From Isochrysis galbana (Eukaryota > Haptophyta > Isochrysidales > Isochrysidaceae), in contig CM030931.1 in NCBI GenBank assembly GCA_018136815.1, positions 1,105,511 to 1,169,510 of the forward strand: a DNA stretch of 64,000 nucleotides, given 5' to 3'. A model generated the notes under the pieces. That model was not told where the DNA came from, did no database searches, and worked only from the letters and a program-made list of their open reading frames with translations. A program made the position numbers and the translations under genes. Each line of letters starts with the position of its first letter. Position 1 is the stretch's first letter. Shown here in pieces: positions 1-11,529 of the stretch.

Positions 1-280
1 AGGGCTCCCACAGGTCAGACAGAACCGCAGGCCGCCCCTAGACTCGGGAGATTGAAACCAGTCCCATCCCAGAGACCGGGCCAAGTTGTGCACCCTTAGG
101 TGCCATCCATCGATAATGGTGCAGTTCTTGCGCGTAGAGGACGTGGATACCCCCTAGTCTCGCTTGTGCTAGTGTGGATGCTAGTTTATGTTTTGCTCCA
201 TTCAAAATGTGGCAATCTTCAGATTCAGATTATTGTTATTCACCATGACGGTATGGTAGATGGTAGATGGTAGATGGTAG

Positions 281-430
281 CAGGGCGGTCAAACAGTGTT
301 TTTTAATAAGGGGTGAAAAAATGACCATCTCAGAATTGAGGACGAAATTTGAGGATTTTTCACGGTAGAAAGTTCCCAATACACCCAACTAGCACTTATC
401 CGGGGTCCATTAGGACCCGGCCGGACCTCC
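281..430. repeat. Dispersed repeat, copy 1 of a pair with 18462-18625
   Basis: A GGGCGGTCAAA start, a T-rich stretch, GGGTG(A/T)AAAAATGA and a later CTAGCAC(A/T)TAT box recur in the same order at 18462-18625. Partial matches to the T-rich part occur near 2500 and 7340. No open frame of note is shared. The rest of 1-880 holds no gene I can support. It includes a triple GATGGTAGATGGTA microrepeat near 252-280 and a GC-rich stretch at 590-830. Confidence 0.6.
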
Positions 431-880
431 CTCTTGGGTAGGGCCAGGCGGAAATATTCCGAAAAACTTGCCCAAATATTCCGCGAAGATATCCCATTTA
501 TATCCTATATCCCAAAAACAGCTGTTTTTACTGTTTTTCTTGGGCTTGTCGACTGTTTTTCACATGTAGGGTGTAGGGCGGCGGCCTCGGGGTCAGCCGG
601 TGCGAGGCGGGGGGCGTGCGGGCGGCTCAGGTGAGATCCATGGGTGTGTTGTGATGAGAGAGAGAGGGAGAGCTTGGGCGGCTTGGGGCGCGTGCGCGTC
701 GGAGAAGGGAAAGAGGGGGGGCGTCCCCCGCGCCGGCTTCCCCCCTAGGGCTAGGGGGAGGGTGAGTTTTCTTTTCCCTTTTTCCTTCGGTCTAACGCGC
801 CCCCTCGCCCCTCGCTGCTCCGTCGCCGTTCTCTAGGAGTAGAGTACCCTACTCTAGGGCAAACTAAAGCCCGCTGGTCA

Positions 881-1973
881 TTGAAGCTTCACAGAAAGAT
901 GCTCTGCGGCAAGCGATTGGCGCAGGCGTTCTTGCTGCCGTCCGCCCTCGTCCCGCTCGGCGGAGGCTCTTTGATCACGATGTGTTCATCTGCTGCTATG
1001 CAGGTGAACGCTTGCGCACTTGCGAGCATCGCGCAATATTTCGCCTATCGTCCTATGCTCTGGTCTCATCCGGAATCCTTAACGGTGTGGACACCTCGCA
1101 GACACATGAGCACCACCCAGGAGCTCAAACAATCAAACATGCATGGCCACCCTCAGGTAGACCGCGAGTATCCTGGGACTGCTGTGGTGCGTATGCACGC
1201 GGCACGCGAACGAGCCCGCTCTCTGAAGCCTGACGAGCTCAACGACGACTGGCAGGCAGTTCGCCGCCGCATCCTGTGGGCTGCTGGCCTCCGAGATCTA
1301 ACGGATGTGCCACCTGGCGCGGGCTACACTGGGCATGCATTCAACGACGACAATCATTGCGACGCTACATGCATGTCAGACGATGTAAGCTACAATACAA
1401 ACAATGGGCCCGATCGGGTCGCAGGCATCGCTTTAGGTAACAGACTTGGTCCGGGCATAGTGACTGCATCCGATCCTGATCTCGGTCCCGGAGGTTCGCT
1501 GTGCCTCCGCCCAGATGAGACATCCCACTCCCAAAAATTGGCCTCACAGCAACAAGAGATAGCCTCGCCTGCACCAGGCTGCTGAAGATTTGCTGTATTC
1601 GTCGCATGCTCGTGGGTGGCCTCACTTGGATTCCCAAGTTGTCTTACCGTACGTGATACTCAATGGCATCATCGGCACATAAACCCAACCTGCGCGTTCT
1701 GTAGGTTCATGGTCAACCTGCACGAATGGATGTCACCTGGATCCGCCGCGTGATGTTGCTCATGTCCAGTTTCGCTCTCGCATTGCATTCAAGCTTGTTT
1801 GGTGCCCACCAGATTTCGGAACATTTGTGTTGGTTGATGATGCTGGCGCTCTATTGAACAAAGGCACACCATGTGGCAGCATGCCAGCAATGGGTTACCG
1901 CCAATCAAACTACCAACTCGTGCGTGGATCAAAATACGCGGTCGAGGCCGACCGCATCGCTTCGAGCAAGTAG
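881..1973 (+). CDS. Conserved uncharacterised protein, two exons
   Basis: Exon 1 is 881-1493 and exon 2 is 1705-1973, giving 293 residues. The 211-bp intron starts GTTCGC and ends TGTAG. Joining it turns two weak frames into one continuous protein running LGPGG-SWSTC, then a run with RDVAHVQFRSRIAF, KLVWCPP, LVDDAGALL and LVRGSKYA near the end. Exon 1 has RRRILWAAGLRDL, AGYTGHAFNDDNHCDATC and GNRLGPGI. Several Cys, Asn and Asp residues are clustered, but I see no known catalytic signature. The text has the feel of a conserved algal family of unknown role, though that is from memory and unchecked. The N-terminal 85 residues are less convincing: a start at 881 is assumed, and a further small intron there is possible. 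No membrane segment is obvious apart from a hydrophobic stretch near residues 13-28, which could be a targeting peptide. Confidence 0.7.
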
Positions 1974-2929
1974 CAACAGCTACCATCGTTATCAAGAAGT
2001 GCGCAAGGTAGATGCATGGACAAGGTATGTGAGAGGCGCACGGGATGCAAGAACTTGAGCCTTCAGGACCCCATTTAGACTGCATTCGCAGGGAGACGGC
2101 GATGCGGTCAGGTAAGGGGGTCACTGCACACATGTAAGCGCCAAGGAGTGTGCGCTGGCACTCGGAGTACGGATTCGTCTTCAATGGTGTTCTCCCCCTC
2201 GTGCTCCTTACTCCCGACCACGAAATCGCAAGTGGCAAAGATGAGATTCCTAGCCATAGCCCATGGCACTACAGTTGAGGCTTGGATCAATCTCTCACGA
2301 CAAATGGCCTTTTTCGTATTTACATTTCTTGATTCCATCAGGTTCTCACACTACAGCTAGAGCTCAACAATAGTATCAGGGCATGCGGATGAGGATGAGC
2401 GACAATGCGAAGAAATGACTCTACCAAGAGCAAGGCACAAGGCACGATGACTTTGGGCAATGGAAGTTGTCCAGAGGAAATCGATGCAAATATAGGCCGG
2501 TCACTCACGCTTTTTAACCACTTTTTTTCACCCCTCCTGGGTGTCCAAGGATTCCCCCGGGACCCCCCTTACCTGCCCCCCCAGACCCCCCCCCCCCCCC
2601 CCGAACCCCCTCTACGCCACGAAAATCCATGGCGTCGGTGAGTGACTCCCCCGCCTTGTCCGGCCCATGGAAGTCTATTTTGGGAGAATGGGAGGATCGC
2701 GCGCGTGAGAGAATCAAATCAGTGAATGTTGGGCGAATCCCCATAACAAACGCGGAGGTTCCGCGTCGGCCGATCGCCGGCTGTCGGCCTGCGCAGCCAG
2801 ATCAGCGTGCCCACAATAGCGTGACATCGGGTCGAAATCAACCTTGGCATTACGCCAAGATTCCAAATCCCATTTGGCGCCCTCGGGATGGCCGAGGTTG
2901 TCCGAAGGCGGCGCGCAGCGGCGGCTCTT
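1974..2929. other. Intergenic, no supported gene
   Basis: Short open frames occur on both strands but none has domain-like sequence or clear splice support. Around 2515-2610 there is a T-run followed by C-homopolymers, similar in style to the repeat at 281-430. Confidence 0.5.
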
Positions 2930-3310
2930 TTGCGATGGCGAATGATTCCGGTGTGTTCGTGAGGCGGTGTATCCTGTTGTCCTCAGCTTCGTTGTCCGTC
3001 GTTGTTCGCTGCGTCGCTGCACTCTAGCAGCCTAGGCTCCCTCCCTGAGGGAAGAGTTCTTTGTAGGTCTAACAATCTCTTACAATCCAACACTCTAGGG
3101 CCACTAGGAGCGCCTCGCCGCCCCACCGCCCTTCGTTCGCCGTTCGTCCCCCGTCCAGACACCCAAATGGGGTTGCCCGACCCAGTCCAGAATTTCATTC
3201 ACCCGACTCCCGGTGGGGAGGAGGGCCAAAGCGCCGCGCTAGCCGCCGGTGCTGCTCGCGACGGAGTGGCTCAGAGCCCTCCGGCCACGCTCGACTCGAC
3301 ACACCACTCC
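2930..3310 (+). repeat. Retroelement-derived repeat, inverted copy of 62740-63100
   Basis: The sequence is nearly the reverse complement of 62740-63100. Both encode the same frame starting MFAASLHSSSLGSLPEGRV, here from 3002. The match ends just after an APRRPTALRSPFVPRPDTQ-like stretch and a PGGEEGQSAALAAGA stretch. The right-hand flank then diverges, so this copy is truncated. A related leader sequence lies at about 7950-8500. Its position between the 881 gene and the minus-strand frame at 3473-3880 suggests a later insertion. Confidence 0.75.
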
Positions 3311-3472
3311 CACTCTGGCCCAGACCTTCGCCGAGCGCGCGCCGCGCGCCGCACGGAACTTCGACAGGAAGTAGACGTTGCCCCGAGTCCGAGATGATGT
3401 TGTGCTTCTTGGTGGCGATGTGGCTGCCGCGAGGATGCCTGCGAAGTGCAGAACAAGATGGTTGGGTGTTAG

Positions 3473-3880
3473 CTACGAGGAGCGCGAGGCACAAGGCTGG
3501 GGCAGCAGACAGGGCGGGAGTGGGGCACAGCGATCGCACCTTAGCGTGTCGAGGCGCGATGGCTCTGCGCCCCCTGAATGCGATGCACTGCCGCCCACGC
3601 AACGCAACAAATCGCTGCTGCGCCGCCGGCCCTCCTCCCACGCCGCATAGGCCTCTGCCTGCGCCAGCTCCGCCTCGCCACACTGCCACCTGTGGAGCAG
3701 CTGCAGGAGGCGGTCACGGTGCTGGGGCAGGCGTAGGGCGGACTGGGTGAACGCAAGGGCGGCCATCATGGGCTCGGGCGCGGGCGGGCGGCCGCGCAGG
3801 CGGCGATCGCTCCGGAACTGCCGCACTCGCGCGACGGCCAGCTCACGCAGAGCGGCATTGTCATGCGCGGTGGGGTCCAT
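3473..3880 (-). CDS. Possible first exon of a minus-strand gene
   Basis: An ATG at 3880 opens a frame of 135 codons starting MDPTAHDNAALRELAVARV. The first 85 residues look like amphipathic helices (runs such as RDRLLQLLHRWQ and ELAQAEAYAAWEEG). The last third is less protein-like, so a donor probably lies before the stop. It is divergent from the SCFD2-like gene with about 340 bp between starts. No domain is recognised. The repeat at 2930-3310 lies just downstream and may have cut the gene short. It could equally be a chance frame in GC-rich DNA. Confidence 0.35.
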   Translation of the reverse strand: MDPTAHDNAALRELAVARVRQFRSDRRLRGRPPAPEPMMAALAFTQSALRLPQHRDRLLQLLHRWQCGEAELAQAEAYAAWEEGRRRSSDLLRCVGGSASHSGGAEPSRLDTLRCDRCAPLPPCLLPQPCASRSS

Positions 3881-4220
3881 GGGCAGGGCCAGGAGGGGGT
3901 GGGGGGTGGGGCAAGGAGTGGCCAGCGCGCAGCGCAGAGCAGCAGAGCGACTGGCGTCTTTTTACTTTTTCTCATATGTATTGTATTCCGCGCGGGGGGA
4001 AGCATCGAGAGGCCCCGCTTCCGCGCGGGGGGAACGGTGCCCCCCTGGCGATATTCGGACAGACAGACCCGGTTCTTGCACCCTAAAGAAAAAGAAGCAA
4101 AAAGAAAAAGGGTGCTACGCACGGGACTCCCTCTGGGCGGTAAACACGCCCCTCCGGTCGTGATAAAACTCATTCAGAACTCGAACAGTCTCGCCAACCT
4201 CCCGCGGGCGTGACGGCGTG
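3881..4220. promoter_or_regulatory. Divergent intergenic region upstream of the SCFD2-like gene
   Basis: This 340-bp stretch separates two outward-facing starts. It holds two copies of CCGCGCGGGGGGAA (near 3988 and 4021) and a poly-A-rich patch at 4084-4110. I see no TATA box that I would defend. Calling it a shared promoter is inference from the layout. Confidence 0.3.
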
Positions 4221-7200
4221 ATGGCCTACCGAAAGGAGCCGGCGGGCGGCGGCCTGCGCGGCGCTTGGCGGGAACTGGTGGCGGAGATCGAGCTGTGCGA
4301 TGCGATGCTCTATGCGGACGAGCCGTGCGCTCGCGCCCTCGCAGCCGCCATCGGCCTCCCTGCGCTTCTTGAACGAGGCGTGCGCAACGTGCTACCACTC
4401 GGTTCGCTACCTGCAGGCACAGTTCATGACCTAGGTAGCGAGAACGAGGACCCTCCCACGCGCGCGGTGATCTTCTGCGCGACTCCTCTCCCTCAGGCCT
4501 ACGCCTCCATCCGCGCGGCTCTTCAGCAACCAGGAACAGCGTGGCGAGATGTGGCAATCCTGGCCTCGGTGACTGATGCAGAGCATAACTTTGCCGAACA
4601 ACACGATCATGCTGGCAGCACAAGTACACCGCGAGTCCCGAACAGCGCCCTCGAAAGATGCAAGCAATTTGTGGTAGACTGCCTGAACGAGGTAGCTCAG
4701 GTGGCTGCTCAGAACGAGACAACTTCAAACGCGGAATTGGCGCGGGGTTCAGGTTGTGCCACAACCGCCACTGTCACAGTCACGGAGATGCCGATGCCAA
4801 TGCAAGCTTGCCCACTCGGCGACTCTACCTTCCTGCTGCCTAGCCCCGATGGCAGTCCTACTTCAGACCTCGCCTCGCTGCTTCCAATCGATCTGGAGCC
4901 CTCTGCAGCCATGGTGCGAACCGCTGAGGCTACGTCTTGTGCAAGCAATGCTCCTCGTCATGACAAAGAGCAGACTTGTGTTGCCCAGGACGAGCTACTC
5001 GCTTCACAGCTCAGCCGCCTACTGGGAGCCCTGAGTGTCCGCCCGACAATTTACGCAATGGGTGAACGCGCCATACGCGTCGGTGGTCACATGGTGTCCT
5101 CAGAGTCGGAAGCGGAAATGAGTGCGAAAGTTCATGGAACAGACCCGTCATCTAACGCTGCTACAACTACTCCCCTCTCATTAGTGCTTTTGGACCGTAG
5201 CCTTGACCTCGTGGCACCATCGATGCCACATCTGCATCCGCTCTCGCTCCTTCTCTCAGCAGAAGGTGCCCACCCAAGTGACATTGGCCTAGACGGGGTG
5301 CTGCATTCACTGGACGCGTCGACGGCCCACATTTTTGAGGCACTTCTTTCTCGCCGTCCTCAAGAAGTGAATCTGCACTTGCTTCGTGCCCTGATGTTAG
5401 CCGCCGAGGCTGAGGGTGTTGAGCTCCGAATACCGCCACGTCCCTCAGCTGATGAGATCCGCAAACTTGTCGCATTCTTGAGGAAAGCTTTTGCAGTCGG
5501 AACGTTGGGAGAGGCAACTCAGGATGGAGACCCCGATGGTGAGCAAGCAATTCTGAAATCCGATGGTGAAGATGGCAAGGAGCGCACACGCGACGAAGAT
5601 TCGGGACGTTGGGTAAACTTTGACTCCCTCGCACGTTGTGCTCCGACACTTCGTGCCATCGAAGCATTGCTTTCACCGCTCCCAACAAAGACCGAGGAAG
5701 ATGTATCGAATGCCAAGGTAAGCGGGCGCTAACAAGTGCTAGAAGAGCAAACTCGGTTCTTTGAGATCTCGGTTCGGGTTTTGCTAATCACTGATTGATC
5801 GCTCTGCTCGGCTGATATTCTTGTGGAAGTGATACTTTGCATGGCCATCCTCCGTGGCCTCATCGTAGGTGTTGATGCACACCGCAGCAGAGGATCCACC
5901 ATCGGCATTCGCCCAATTACAACAGCTAATAGCTCGCACTCATCCAGTTAGTTGTAGCACGGATGAAAATGGTGTGGCCGCATCGCATGCGGCCCCATCA
6001 GATTCCAGCAACTCTCACGTGCCCCGCCAATCGCACACCCCACTATTAGAGCTTAGATCCCACTTGGCACTACTGGTGCTCACGTACTCATTGCTGGGCA
6101 CTGCCGTCGATCCGGGCGGCAATTTTGCGGTGCGCAGAACGCTTCTTGCACTCCATTTGAATCGTGCTATAATTGCTCCTTGACCACGTCCCGGCAAGCG
6201 TATGTGTGCACCGTGTAGGGGCAGCCGCCGTCAAGTCTACAATTGACCTTGCACATGAAGGCACACTAGGGCTATCCTCCCGTGCGTCTGAGGCAGCCTG
6301 ACAAATCCATACGTATCCTCTATTTGTTGTTCAATCAGGTCGGTGAGGCGCAACAACGGTTGCGGCAGACGATGGTGCAAGCTTTACTGCGGGCCGAGAC
6401 GTCGCGCATGCAACTGGAAGATGTTCATCTATCTGAGCCTCCCACAGCGACGCACGCACGAGTGACGTCCATTGTGGAACATACCTTTGCACTACTACAC
6501 GCAGTGGCCAATGGACGGGGAGCTCTAGATCCCAAATTTTCGACCTTGCTCACGCCATCGGCGCAGTCGGGAGGGGACGTTTACCAACCGTTGATACGCC
6601 TTTTGTTGAGTCGTGTTATGCGAGGTGCGCGAAGCTGCGCTTTGCTTCTACTGCCGCAAGCTCGTGTTGTGGTGCATTGTAAAGTACACGAGATGTGCGC
6701 GCAGGGTCGCATCGCCTCATCATTTTTGCCCCGTACCCAGTCCCTACTCTGTCTAGCATTAGACTAACATGTTGCCTGCCCCAAGCTGATCTCACATACC
6801 GGATGGATTCAGATGAAGAGGTTCCTGGTCTTGCTCGTCTTACCCCTGTGCCATCGTCAAACCTAAAGACATCGTTCCTGTCGCGCGGCGCTTCGCTACT
6901 ACTCCGATCGCGTGGGCACCGGCCAGCCGAACATTCAAATATCTTGCTCTTTGTGGTCGGTTCAGTATCTCTCATGGAGGTGATTCATGCAGAGGCTTCC
7001 TGAAGAGTTATCAGCCGCCGGTCCCGTGTGGGACGACATCTGTTCTTTTACCTATTTATACCTCCTTTCTTATCTCCCTCGCGCTTGCCCATACATAGGT
7101 GCGTGAAGCTCGGCAGCTGGCTGCCGTTCATCCTAACCATTCCTTGATGATTGGTGCCACCGGCCTAGCATCACCGTTTTCAATTGCAAGAGATTTTGTC

Positions 7201-7230
7201 GATGCCATCGGGAGTAGCTTGCCCGGTTGA
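4221..7230 (+). CDS. SCFD2: SCFD2-like Sec1/Munc18 family protein, multi-exon
   Basis: Sec1-family proteins bind SNARE or tethering complexes. SCFD2 is the divergent member. Exon 1 (4221-5717) holds LVLLDRSLDLVAPSMPHLHP, the typical Sec1 core strand and loop, after an N-terminal Sec1-like domain starting MAYRKEPAGGG. The donor is AAG|GTAAGC. Exon 2 starts at 5869 with VLMHTAAEDPPSAFAQLQQL and contains LALLVLTYSLLG. Exon 6339-6678 carries VGEAQQRLRQTMVQALLRAE. Exon 6786-6979 carries ILLFVVGSVSLMEV, the family's C-terminal strand. The last exon, 7099-7230, carries LMIGATGLASPFSIARDFVD and a TGA stop. All these joins keep phase. The end of exon 2 is unresolved. A donor at 6164 plus a small exon from 6219 (AAVKSTIDLAHEGTLGLSS) fits the first junction, but its own donor is not canonical. 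The ATG at 4221 is chosen because it opens the domain directly. Confidence 0.85.
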
Positions 7231-7439
7231 TATTTGCATTACACAACATTGGACGCACATACGACATAGCGATGCAATCTCCGGCTCTAGGGGTCCATGA
7301 ATACGGAACGACACAAGAGCCCTAGCCTGGTCACTCATTCTTTTTTCAGGCGGTCAAACAAGGGCTTTTTAACTTTAACTACTAGCAAGGGTTGGGCTGT
7401 AATTTTTGACCGTAGCGCGATGCCCAATATTAAAAAAAA
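7231..7439. other. Intergenic, repeat fragment
   Basis: After the SCFD2-like stop there is about 100 bp of unique sequence. A fragment with GGCGGTCAAAC and TTTTTAACTTTAACTACTAG follows near 7340-7385, a motif also found in the repeats at 281, 18462 and 23530. Confidence 0.5.
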
Positions 7440-8939
7440 CTGAAGATACTGGGCTACACACCTACCAGTTTCGGGACTTCCCTTCACTAACAAACACTGC
7501 CCTTATCTTCTTCCCTCCCTCCAACAAACATATTCGGAAAATGATAAGCCCTCTATACACTATAGACAAGGATTTCAACCTAGAAGCATCAGAAGACCTC
7601 TTGCAGGCGGCGAGAGGCCTGGACATACGGAGCATCACTGACGAATTGGGATGGCCCATAGGGCCTAAAGGCAATGAGGAAGGAGGCAGACCGGCGGCAG
7701 GCGCGGCGGAGGAGACGACTTCAGAGACGCTGACGGGCTGAGGCCCGTCAGCAGAGGAAGGCGGGCAGGCGGGCTTGAGCGAGGGCGAGGACGGCGGCGA
7801 AAGCGACATCGAGCGAGAGGCGAGAGGCGAGGGTGAGTGAGAGGAGGGCTGTGTTGGCAGGGGCTGGCGAGGCGAGGAGGGATTGTAGGGTACGAGTGTT
7901 ACGAGAGCGAGAGCGACGAGAGCGAGAGCGACGGATGACGACCGACGACAGGACGTCGGATCCAACGATGCTGCGACACCGACTCACGAACACACTAGAA
8001 TCATTCACCCAAACCAAGCAAAACATGAAATAACCGAGACCCCACATCGCCGGTAACTCAAACACGTCGCGAGAGACAGAGAGAGAGAGAGCGAGAGAGA
8101 GAGAGAATCCGCAGCGACGGTCGGAGCGTGTCTTCGCTTTGGATTTTCCCACCAAGGCGGAAAGTCGAAGAGGAACGTTATGTCGCGCAACCACGGCGAT
8201 CACATTGGATACAGATCGCAGCGAGGTATCCTTGCAATCGAAGAAATCTTGCTCTTGCTGTTGAGCGTGGACCTTCTAGACGTTTCTATCGAGCAACCCC
8301 GAGTAGCAACCAAGGGAGGAGAAAACCAAAAACCAACGGGACCAAGGGCTTCCATGCAACTTGCATCAAGGGGAAAGATAACCCAAAACCAAAGCAGCGA
8401 ATCTAAATCAATCTCCAAGGGGAGATGGCAAACCAAGGACCAAGGAGAAAGATTCCCTCACCCAAGCAGCGAACCTAAATCGATCTCCGAGGGGAGATGG
8501 AGATGGCAAACCAAACCTGATTGCCCCCAGAAGCAGTTAAAGAAACGCGGGGAGATAGCGAATTAAACCTTTTGCGAGGCGCCTGGGAGGAAGAAAGGTG
8601 GGGAAACTTCCCTTCTCTTCGAGAGAAAGAGGGAGAGGGAGGGCGCTCCAGAACCCTAGATCCTAGGCGTCCACGCGAAGTTTTTGACCGAGAACGAGAA
8701 CGAGAGAATTATAACGATAAATACCGAACGAAGAGAAGAGAGAAGCCTAGCGAGAGTCGATTCGCGAATGCGACACCCCCCTGCTAGGATCGAGCGTCCC
8801 GCGAGCCCGCGAGGGAAAGAAGAGAACCTAACGGATAGCGGAGAGTTCCATCCAGGCAAGATGGCCGAGCAATACGCAATACCTAACGAGACTGAATGGG
8901 CGAGGAGCGAACGAAGAATGAAACAATAAATTCGAATGG

Positions 8940-9190
8940 AGAGCCACGCGCTAAACGCCGAACCACGACGGATGACGTGACGACCGAGATACGAATAATC
9001 GAGGATCGATAAGAACGCGGAACGACGAGAGACGAGAGACTCGAGAACGAGAAACGAAGAAATCGAGAATCGAGAACGGTAAGAATGCGGAACGACAAGA
9101 ATCGAGAATCGAGAACGAGAAACGAAGAACGGTAAGAACGCGGAACGACGAGAATCGAGAATCGAGAACAAGAAACGAGGAACGGTAGCC
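8940..9190 (+). repeat. Tandem repeat, purine-rich unit of about 55 bp
   Basis: Units contain GAATCGAGAATCGAGAAC, GAAACGAAGAACGGTAAGAA and CGCGGAACGACGA in order and repeat about three times with small changes. The tract lies directly before the open frame of the ORF2 fragment and could be a decayed leader or a replication-slippage product. Confidence 0.7.
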
Positions 9191-9262
9191 GACAAGATAG
9201 AGAGGAAAACCACTATATACGCGCCGCTAACCAATAATCTATCTATACATGGGAAAACGAAG

Positions 9263-11091
9263 GTGGCTAACTTCCTAGTATATTCTATACCTAGATACTG
9301 GCTGCAGACACTCGCAGCCCCTAGATCATTCCACACGGCGGTTAAAAGAGCCGTAGAAAGAATCATGTGGACAAACGCACGCACCGGCCGGAAGCTACAA
9401 TGGATAAAGCACCCTGAGATCCCGACGAAAAACACTTCGGAGAAAGGGCCACATCTAGGGCTAGGACTGCTCGACTGGGGCAACCATGTCAAAGCTTTAC
9501 AAGCCAAATGGATCCTAAACTATCTTGACGCACGCCAAGCACAATGGAAACAAGTGCTTGACGCGTGGTTCTGCCGCACGAACCTAGGAAGAGCAGCGGT
9601 TCTCTCGACGGTCCCCACGAACAAACTCACCGATGGAATAGCGGGCACGAGTAAACTTCCCGCGTTTTGGAAACAGGCGCTAAACAACATTCGCGAACTT
9701 AAACTCACATCACTGAAAGTAAGTAGAGAAGGAGCTCTCTCGCAACCCATGTGGGGTAGCCCAACGCACCCGGGACCTAAAATAAACCCCATATGGATAA
9801 AACTATGGAACAAGCTTGAATGTAATACCACACATAACGTATTCAAAGACCACGCGGCGAACACGCCCTATAGCAGTGTTGAATGCGCGCAATACCTCAG
9901 GAACAATGACACGTATATACACTTCCAAGGTGAATATATCCCGAGAGACAAATTCTTGGAAACATGGGATACGATAGTCAGACACGCCAAGGAGACACTG
10001 GCAGCGGTAGATAAGACGGCCGAACTAGAATGCGCACCACCGGGACGAGAAGAGGCCGACAATGAACGCATCTCGGAAGAACCGACGCCCGAACTGCGGA
10101 TAACGGTAGACGGGGAATACTATGTGAACATCAAGGAGAGATGGCACGAGGCGGAACTCTCATACCTAGGCACGCCCATAATCGGAAAAAGACTACCCGC
10201 CGCGCCCTCGAACCTAGACCCATCCCCACCGGCGCAATGGGGGGAGGATACAAAACCAACAAGAGACTAGAATACCCGCTGGCGGACGAATATACATTAG
10301 ACGGCAAGACGCCGCTGGACGGCACCGGGGTAGAACATCTAACCGAGGCACTTCAGCGTAAAGACCGCAAACGCAAACGCCTCACGGGGCCGGCCAAATG
10401 GGAGGAAAAACTCCAAATACCAGGGGACACATGGGCGCACCTGGCGCGACTATACACCACGCCAATGGTAACGGCGAGGGACATGCACCTACACTTCAAA
10501 CATATCACACACAGGCGAGTGGGCACGTACAACCGCTTTCCAGACAGAACCAGCACGTGCCGCATTTGTGGGGAAACGGATGAATCCTCGATACACCTAG
10601 GCGAATGCCCCGGGATAACTAACATCCTAGGCGAACTGAATAAAATTGCACGGTTCACACCAGGATTAGAAAGGAGCAGGGAAGAAACAATTGTAGACAA
10701 CCTATTCATATACCCAAAAGGAGACGCCCCAAAAGCGATATACGTACTATACCTATTAGCGTGGAGATATATACTCACGGACTTCTATAGGATACATTAC
10801 GACGGCATCAAATTCTCGGAAGAATCCATACTAATAAGAATAATAGAGAGATACACCATACTAAGTAAAGCACTCCTCTTCGCACAAGAAACCGACTCGG
10901 CGAGAACCGCCCAAGCGGGCATGGGAAGACAGCCTAAAAAAAGGATAGACATGAATGACTTGAGACCCGTTTTCAACAGGAACGACAAAGGCGGTCTTAA
11001 GCCCAGCGCGGAGCTAGTGGAACTAGCCTCCAAGCTGGGGATCGCACACGCTGTCGAGGGGACCATGGACCAAGGGAACAAAGGAAATTGA
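9263..11091 (+). pseudogene. Non-LTR retrotransposon ORF2 C-terminal fragment, frameshifted
   Basis: The first frame (9263-10270) starts in the post-catalytic region of a LINE reverse transcriptase. It reads LSIHGKTKV upstream of VANFLVYSIPRYWLQTLA, then GLGLLDWGNHVKALQAKWIL, the usual motif that follows the RT domain. The second frame (10141-11091) continues with a zinc-knuckle-like C-terminal region, CRICGETDESSIHLGECP, typical of the zf-RVT domain of plant-type LINEs. The two frames join if a one-base change is allowed at the G run near 10240. The protein is therefore broken. The RT active site and endonuclease are missing upstream. The open length after the shift (over 300 codons) suggests fairly recent decay or a sequencing slip in the G run. 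Confidence 0.85.
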
Positions 11092-11529
11092 AACATCGAT
11101 ACACCTACCTAAGCCGCTGGTAGAGACAATGGAACCTGGATATAAACCAAACAAACAAAAAGCGACCAGACGGACACATTCGACAACAAAGACAATTCCA
11201 GAAGGCCTGCCCGGACCCCACACTCTAAACCAGGCCTCAGGTAGCGCACCGAGGCCGGACCCCGGAAACCGAAGAAAAAGGAAAGAAGGGGGGCAGGGGA
11301 AGAGGTGGAGGGAGGGATGATAAGGGCGGTGTAGATAGCGAAGGGAAATCCCATAACTAGTAGGTGTGTAGCCCTGAATCTTCAGAAGTTTTTTTTTTTT
11401 GGCGAAGAATGGTTGCTGGCCTATGTCTTTGACGCTTGAGCACTTTTCAGCCTCGAAGGTCGAAGGTAAGCTTGTATCGGGAATGGCAACGATTGGGAGA
11501 ATCAGGGTTTCGCCTTTGGCGATGGGGGA

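Larger units (their letters stand above)
7440..11395 (+). mobile_element. Decayed non-LTR retrotransposon region bounded by an inverted terminal box
   Basis: The outer edges are inverted copies of one 80-bp sequence. Left, 7440-7520 begins CTGAAGATACTGGGCTACAC. Right, the reverse complement of 11300-11395 begins CTGAAGATTCAGGGCTACAC. Both continue through CACC...CTTATC and CCCTCCCTCC. The same box, next to A/T runs, occurs at 21580 and 46808, so it is probably a LINE 3' end. The simplest reading is two copies, or one 5'-inverted copy, placed tail-out. The interior has a leader like 63027-63560 (about 7950-8500), a tandem-repeat tract (8940-9190) and then only the C-terminal part of an ORF2 protein. 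Endonuclease and reverse transcriptase cores are absent, so it is not autonomous. Confidence 0.75.
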
